A DNA stretch of 64,000 bases from contig JABWBR010000012.1 of the NCBI GenBank assembly GCA_013360405.1, forward strand, positions 16,626 to 80,625. Direction: 5' to 3'. This DNA comes from Saprospiraceae bacterium (GTDB lineage Bacteria > Bacteroidota > Bacteroidia > Chitinophagales > Saprospiraceae). A model generated the notes under the pieces. That model did no database searches. It was not told the origin of the DNA and saw nothing but the letters and a program-made list of their open reading frames with translations. Shown here piece after piece: positions 61,469 to 64,000 of the stretch (its first letter is position 1; every line of letters begins with the position of its first letter). A program made the translations under genes and the position numbers.

Positions 61469-61489
61469 GGTGAACGTTTTCCGTTCACC
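61469..61489. repeat. 21-bp hairpin, CG-TTTTC-CG family, copy d
   Basis: GGTGAACG-TTTTC-CGTTCACC has the same stem as copy a at 555 and a loop with one base changed. The flanks CCACGTAG and CGCC are also shared with copy a. Confidence 0.8.
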
Positions 61490-61496
61490 GCCACTC

Positions 61497-61538
61497 AAAA
61501 GCGTCATTTCGACTTCGCGTTGGAATGACGCTTTTTTT
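61497..61538 (+). terminator. Intrinsic terminator after the repeat protein
   Basis: AAAAGCGTCATT (61497-61508) pairs over 12 bp with AATGACGCTTTT (61524-61535) and runs into a T-tract. The next gene's -7 element begins 2 bp later. Confidence 0.85.
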
Positions 61539-61547
61539 GTATCTTTG
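61520..61547 (+). promoter_or_regulatory. Promoter for the RlpA gene
   Basis: TTG (61520-61522) and TATCTTTG (61540-61547) with a 17-bp spacer, shorter than usual. The -33 lies inside the loop of the upstream terminator. The -7 is 18 bp before the ATG at 61566. Confidence 0.65.
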
Positions 61548-61565
61548 CGGCGTAAAATCATTCCC

Positions 61566-62351
61566 ATGAGAACTTTACTACTCGTCATTATTTGCTGGAG
61601 TGTTGCAGCAAATACCATTATCGGCCAGTCGGCCGGTCGCTCCGAATCCGGCAACGCGATTTATTACGCCGATCACCTCGAAGGGCAACCTACTTCGTTG
61701 GGTGAGATTTATCATAAAAACGAACTGACCTGTTCGCATCGATCTTATGCCAAAGGCACGCTGCTCAGAGTAACCCGCTACGACAACAACAAGTCGGTGG
61801 TGGTTCGCGTGAACGACAACGAACTGCATTGCGGCGACTGCGTGGTAATGCTTTCAAAAGCAGGCGCCGCTGAAATCGACCTGTTGAAGGTGGGCAAAAC
61901 CAAGGTGATGGTTGAATCGGTAGGATATTCAAATCTCAACCCGCAAAGCGCTTATCGCAGCCAGGCGCAAAATGCCTACAGCAACGATCTGACCGCAAAA
62001 GGCGGCTATACCACCAACAGAAGTTATTCACCAAATAGCACACAGCTGACAGCCAAAGGAGGCGCCCCGGCAATTGCCGCCGGCAGCCCGCAACGCCTCC
62101 CCGCCGGACTAGATGGCTACGTGATCCAGTTGGCCTCCTACCAGGATCTCTCCAATGCCGAACGGCAGATGGCCAATTACCAGCAGGAAGGTATCGAACA
62201 CCTGTACCTTAAGGAAGATTTTAATAAAAATGGCGTTTTGTTGTACCGAATTGTACTCGGCCCTTTCCACGCTTTTTCTTCTGCTCAAAATCACCTCAAC
62301 GACCTCAAGTCGAGGCATCTTGTTGATGGGGTGGTGGTTAAAATCAGGTGA
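61566..62351 (+). CDS. RlpA-like protein with SPOR domain
   Basis: The 261-residue protein has a signal peptide (MRTLLLVIICWSVAANTIIGQ), a double-psi beta-barrel domain (about 28-115; ASYADH-like SGNAIYYADHLEG, then VVVRVNDNELHCGDC) of the RlpA family, and a C-terminal SPOR domain (about 180-261; YVIQLASYQDLSNAERQM). RlpA acts on denuded glycan strands at the division septum as a lytic transglycosylase, and the SPOR domain directs it there. ATG 61566 is preferred to an in-frame start at 61470, which is inside the previous terminator. Its TGA stop is followed at once by TGTGCTGATG words. Confidence 0.88.
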   Translation: MRTLLLVIICWSVAANTIIGQSAGRSESGNAIYYADHLEGQPTSLGEIYHKNELTCSHRSYAKGTLLRVTRYDNNKSVVVRVNDNELHCGDCVVMLSKAGAAEIDLLKVGKTKVMVESVGYSNLNPQSAYRSQAQNAYSNDLTAKGGYTTNRSYSPNSTQLTAKGGAPAIAAGSPQRLPAGLDGYVIQLASYQDLSNAERQMANYQQEGIEHLYLKEDFNKNGVLLYRIVLGPFHAFSSAQNHLNDLKSRHLVDGVVVKIR

Positions 62352-62458
62352 TGTGCTGATGTGCTGATGTGCTGATTTGCTGATTTGCTAATAATACATT
62401 AATAATCAGTGCATTAAAACATCAGCACATTAACTCATTAACACATTAGCACATTAAC
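62350..62458. repeat. 8-bp GTGCTGAT array with inverted half
   Basis: Four GTGCTGAT/TTGCTGAT words run directly from the RlpA stop, followed after an AT-rich centre by inverted words (CATCAGCACATTAACTCATT, ACATTAGCACATTAAC). It is the same type as 46020-46118. Confidence 0.88.
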
Positions 62459-62464
62459 CCCCGC

Positions 62465-62576
62465 TGCCGCGAGGTTCCACCTCGTGCCGTTTATCCTTCG
62501 GGTTTTACCCGATTGTACTGTGCCTGTCGGGTTGGAACCCGACTGATAGGCGGCACGAGATTTGAATCTCGCGGCG
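62465..62576. repeat. Cluster of four micro-hairpins
   Basis: Successive hairpins: CGAGG-TTCCA-CCTCG (62470), TCGGGT-TTT-ACCCGA (62498), GTCGGGTT-GG-AACCCGAC (62526) and CGAGATT-TG-AATCTCG (62556). The first and last blocks (GCCGCGAG...CTCGTGCCG and CGGCACGAG...CTCGCGGC) are also inverted relatives of each other, so a larger cruciform is possible. Confidence 0.75.
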
Positions 62577-62684
62577 TGTTTTGTTTTTGGTTTTAGTGGT
62601 TGTTTTTGGCAACCTCGCGCCAGCGGGGGCCTCCATTAACGTCAATTATTGCGGCCCCAATATCAAACGGTGGTTGCTTAAACC
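62577..62684. other. Spacer before the lipoprotein gene, nothing else seen
   Basis: The remainder of this 333-bp gap holds T/G-rich words (TTTTTGGTTTTAGTGGTTGT), a GGCAACC segment that mirrors repeat words, and no gene or promoter that I can support. Confidence 0.35.
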
Positions 62685-63161
62685 CTATTTTAGTCCTTCT
62701 ATCAATGTAAAATCCAATGCCTTTCTAAGCTTCTTTTTATTATCTCCTTCATAATAAAATATATCTCCGGTATTTACCATTTTTTTTAATTCCTGCACAT
62801 AACAAGGTCCATCGGGAACATACTGGTTATCCTCAAAAAAAGGAAAAAGATCTCTGCTAATTAAACGTAAGCCGATTATCTCTTTAGTAGTCGCTTTTCG
62901 ATGTAAAATTTTTTTTAATGGTAATGTAATGTTTTCACTATTTAAAGAAAAGGACAATTGAAATTCTGCATTTAGCGTAACTGGCTTTACAAATTCAAGT
63001 TTGTAATTTATAGCTGGCAAAGTATCTCTCATCTCATAACTTGAACTCCAATAAATACAAAGAACCTGAGCTTCTTTGATCAACGCTTCATCCTCGACTT
63101 TGGGTAAAGTGCAACCAAGTAAAAATGCAGAGATTATTAGAAGAAACTGATTTAAATTCAT
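62685..63161 (-). CDS. Putative lipoprotein, probable immunity protein of the RHS toxin
   Basis: The 158-residue protein has a lipoprotein signal (MNLNQFLLIISAFLLGC, lipobox LLGC) and a beta-rich remainder with basic ends (KKKLRKALDFTLIEGLK). No family recognised. It starts 10 bp after the stop codon of the RHS toxin gene on the same strand, the usual position of the immunity gene. A lipid-anchored protein would stay in the envelope and could neutralise an incoming toxin there. Function is inferred from this position only. Confidence 0.65.
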   Translation of the reverse strand: MNLNQFLLIISAFLLGCTLPKVEDEALIKEAQVLCIYWSSSYEMRDTLPAINYKLEFVKPVTLNAEFQLSFSLNSENITLPLKKILHRKATTKEIIGLRLISRDLFPFFEDNQYVPDGPCYVQELKKMVNTGDIFYYEGDNKKKLRKALDFTLIEGLK

Positions 63162-63171
63162 GACACTATGT

Positions 63172-64000
63172 TTACATGTTATCGGTTATGGACTTTTTTT
63201 GCGCAGATGTTAATGCATTGAATGTCCTTTTGTGTTTAAACTCAAGTCGATAGACTTTTCGGTGCTCTGCGGAATCACCTCCTGCTAATCCTCTGACTCC
63301 ATGACCATAATATTCGTGAACGCCAAGAGTAGATTGTGCATGTTCGACAGTGGTCATTTGTCCTTTACCAAACAATATCCTAGTCGTAACATTTATACTT
63401 CCATCTTTTTTTGTTTTTGTGCCGGCTTCAGCACTAATAGGTATATTCGTAGGATTGCCATACCTTTCCCCATTAAGTTGTGAAAGGCCTTCGTGATCAT
63501 TAACTGTATCTATTATATTGATGATGCCACCTTCCAATTTATCAAGCGAAAAGGACTGCCCATCAACTAACTCTCCTTCCATCTGTTCTACCACATGTGT
63601 GTACACTTTTGAAAACCCTTCTGCGCTTAATCCTCCGTCATTTAATTTTGCAACCAAGGGGCTTTTTTCAGCCCAGATCATTACTTGATCATGATTTAAT
63701 GGTTGGTTGCCTTTTTTTCTAATAACGGTTTTAAAAGCAGTTCTGTCCATGATGATGATTTCACCAGTATATCCTTCAGAGTCTACACCCAAGAAATTTC
63801 CGTTTTTATCGAAAATTGGACTATCTAATTCACCGTCAGTGTCAATTCTCATTATTGGGTTATTCTGAGCGTAATTGTATGACGACACCCACGCCCGCTC
63901 CTCCCCCAACGGATCCACCCCCAAAAACCTGCACACATCGCTATCATACAACCGCGCCCCCAGGTTATCCCAGCCCGTTTCGGCGTCTCTTTCTTTGTAG
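63172..64000 (-). CDS. RHS-repeat polymorphic toxin, C-terminal part (5' end outside window)
   Basis: The frame continues to the window edge with the RHS core end ERDAETGWDNLGARLYDSD and FLGVDPL, so an internal TTG at 63951 is not the real start. After the core the roughly 230-residue toxin region contains GVHEYYGHGVRG followed by a further His (EHRKVY), which resembles a zinc-metallopeptidase active site (HExxGH type). A lipoprotein gene follows 10 bp downstream. RHS toxins deliver C-terminal effectors to competing cells. The toxin fold is unknown and the peptidase assignment rests on one motif. Confidence 0.85.
   Translation of the reverse strand, partial: YKERDAETGWDNLGARLYDSDVCRFLGVDPLGEERAWVSSYNYAQNNPIMRIDTDGELDSPIFDKNGNFLGVDSEGYTGEIIIMDRTAFKTVIRKKGNQPLNHDQVMIWAEKSPLVAKLNDGGLSAEGFSKVYTHVVEQMEGELVDGQSFSLDKLEGGIINIIDTVNDHEGLSQLNGERYGNPTNIPISAEAGTKTKKDGSINVTTRILFGKGQMTTVEHAQSTLGVHEYYGHGVRGLAGGDSAEHRKVYRLEFKHKRTFNALTSAQKKSITDNM

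Noticed and set aside
1..64000. tRNA or rRNA genes
   Set aside because: No cloverleaf-like sequence with a TTCRANNY arm or rRNA core sequence was found in the spacers by reading.

Overview
The window looks like a chromosomal segment of a Bacteroidota bacterium, most likely of the Saprospirales (Haliscomenobacter/Lewinella-like); that placement is inference. The signs are C-terminal type IX secretion (T9SS) sorting domains of both the short 'YPNPS' kind and the gliding-associated kind, SprB-type repeats, a DUF5686 outer-membrane protein, TTG-N17/20-TAnnTTTG promoters, almost no Shine-Dalgarno sites, and a complex I operon without nuoEFG. No rRNA, tRNA, CRISPR array or transposase was seen.

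Layout. 1-445: the 5' end of rpmA and rplU (minus strand). 741-4664: an NlpC/P60 hydrolase, a second cysteine-hydrolase-like protein and a DUF4143 ATPase flanked by direct repeats. 5180-9860: a promoter, a long leader and a three-gene operon (CHAT protease-like protein, secreted protein, membrane protein). 10107-31891: mostly housekeeping and catabolic genes (DUF5686, hutU, MATE pump, glsA, Gfo/Idh/MocA oxidoreductase, dipeptidyl peptidase, Deg-like protease, rtcB, a membrane M15-like peptidase that runs antisense into rtcB, a CotH-like protein, lnt, LOG protein, fumC) and a second DUF4143 ATPase between 62-bp direct repeats.

32019-46020: a large minus-strand operon, korA-korB-nuoABCDHIJKLMN plus one or two small genes, with a dicluster ferredoxin gene divergent from korA. 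The arrangement suggests that 2-oxoacid oxidation reduces ferredoxin, which feeds an 11-subunit complex I lacking the NADH-oxidising module. 46115-48902: two small exported proteins and a leucine-rich-repeat protein with a BRCT-like region. 49081-54228: a T9SS metalloprotease whose signal peptide lies behind a (CA)11 tract that puts the upstream start codons out of frame, then another T9SS protein. 54242-55645: a PaaE-like reductase and a small lipoprotein. 56023-62351: a 1808-residue surface protein with 22 repeats of about 51 residues, then an RlpA/SPOR protein. 62685-64000: a lipoprotein, probably an immunity protein, and the toxin end of an RHS polymorphic toxin.

The most unusual feature is between the genes. 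Many spacers are built from short words (7-10 bp) repeated in tandem, often followed by the inverted form of the same word, and the array often starts directly at the stop codon. A second family consists of 21-bp hairpins with a constant centre (CG-TTTAC/TTTTC-CG) and stem sequences that change on both arms together.
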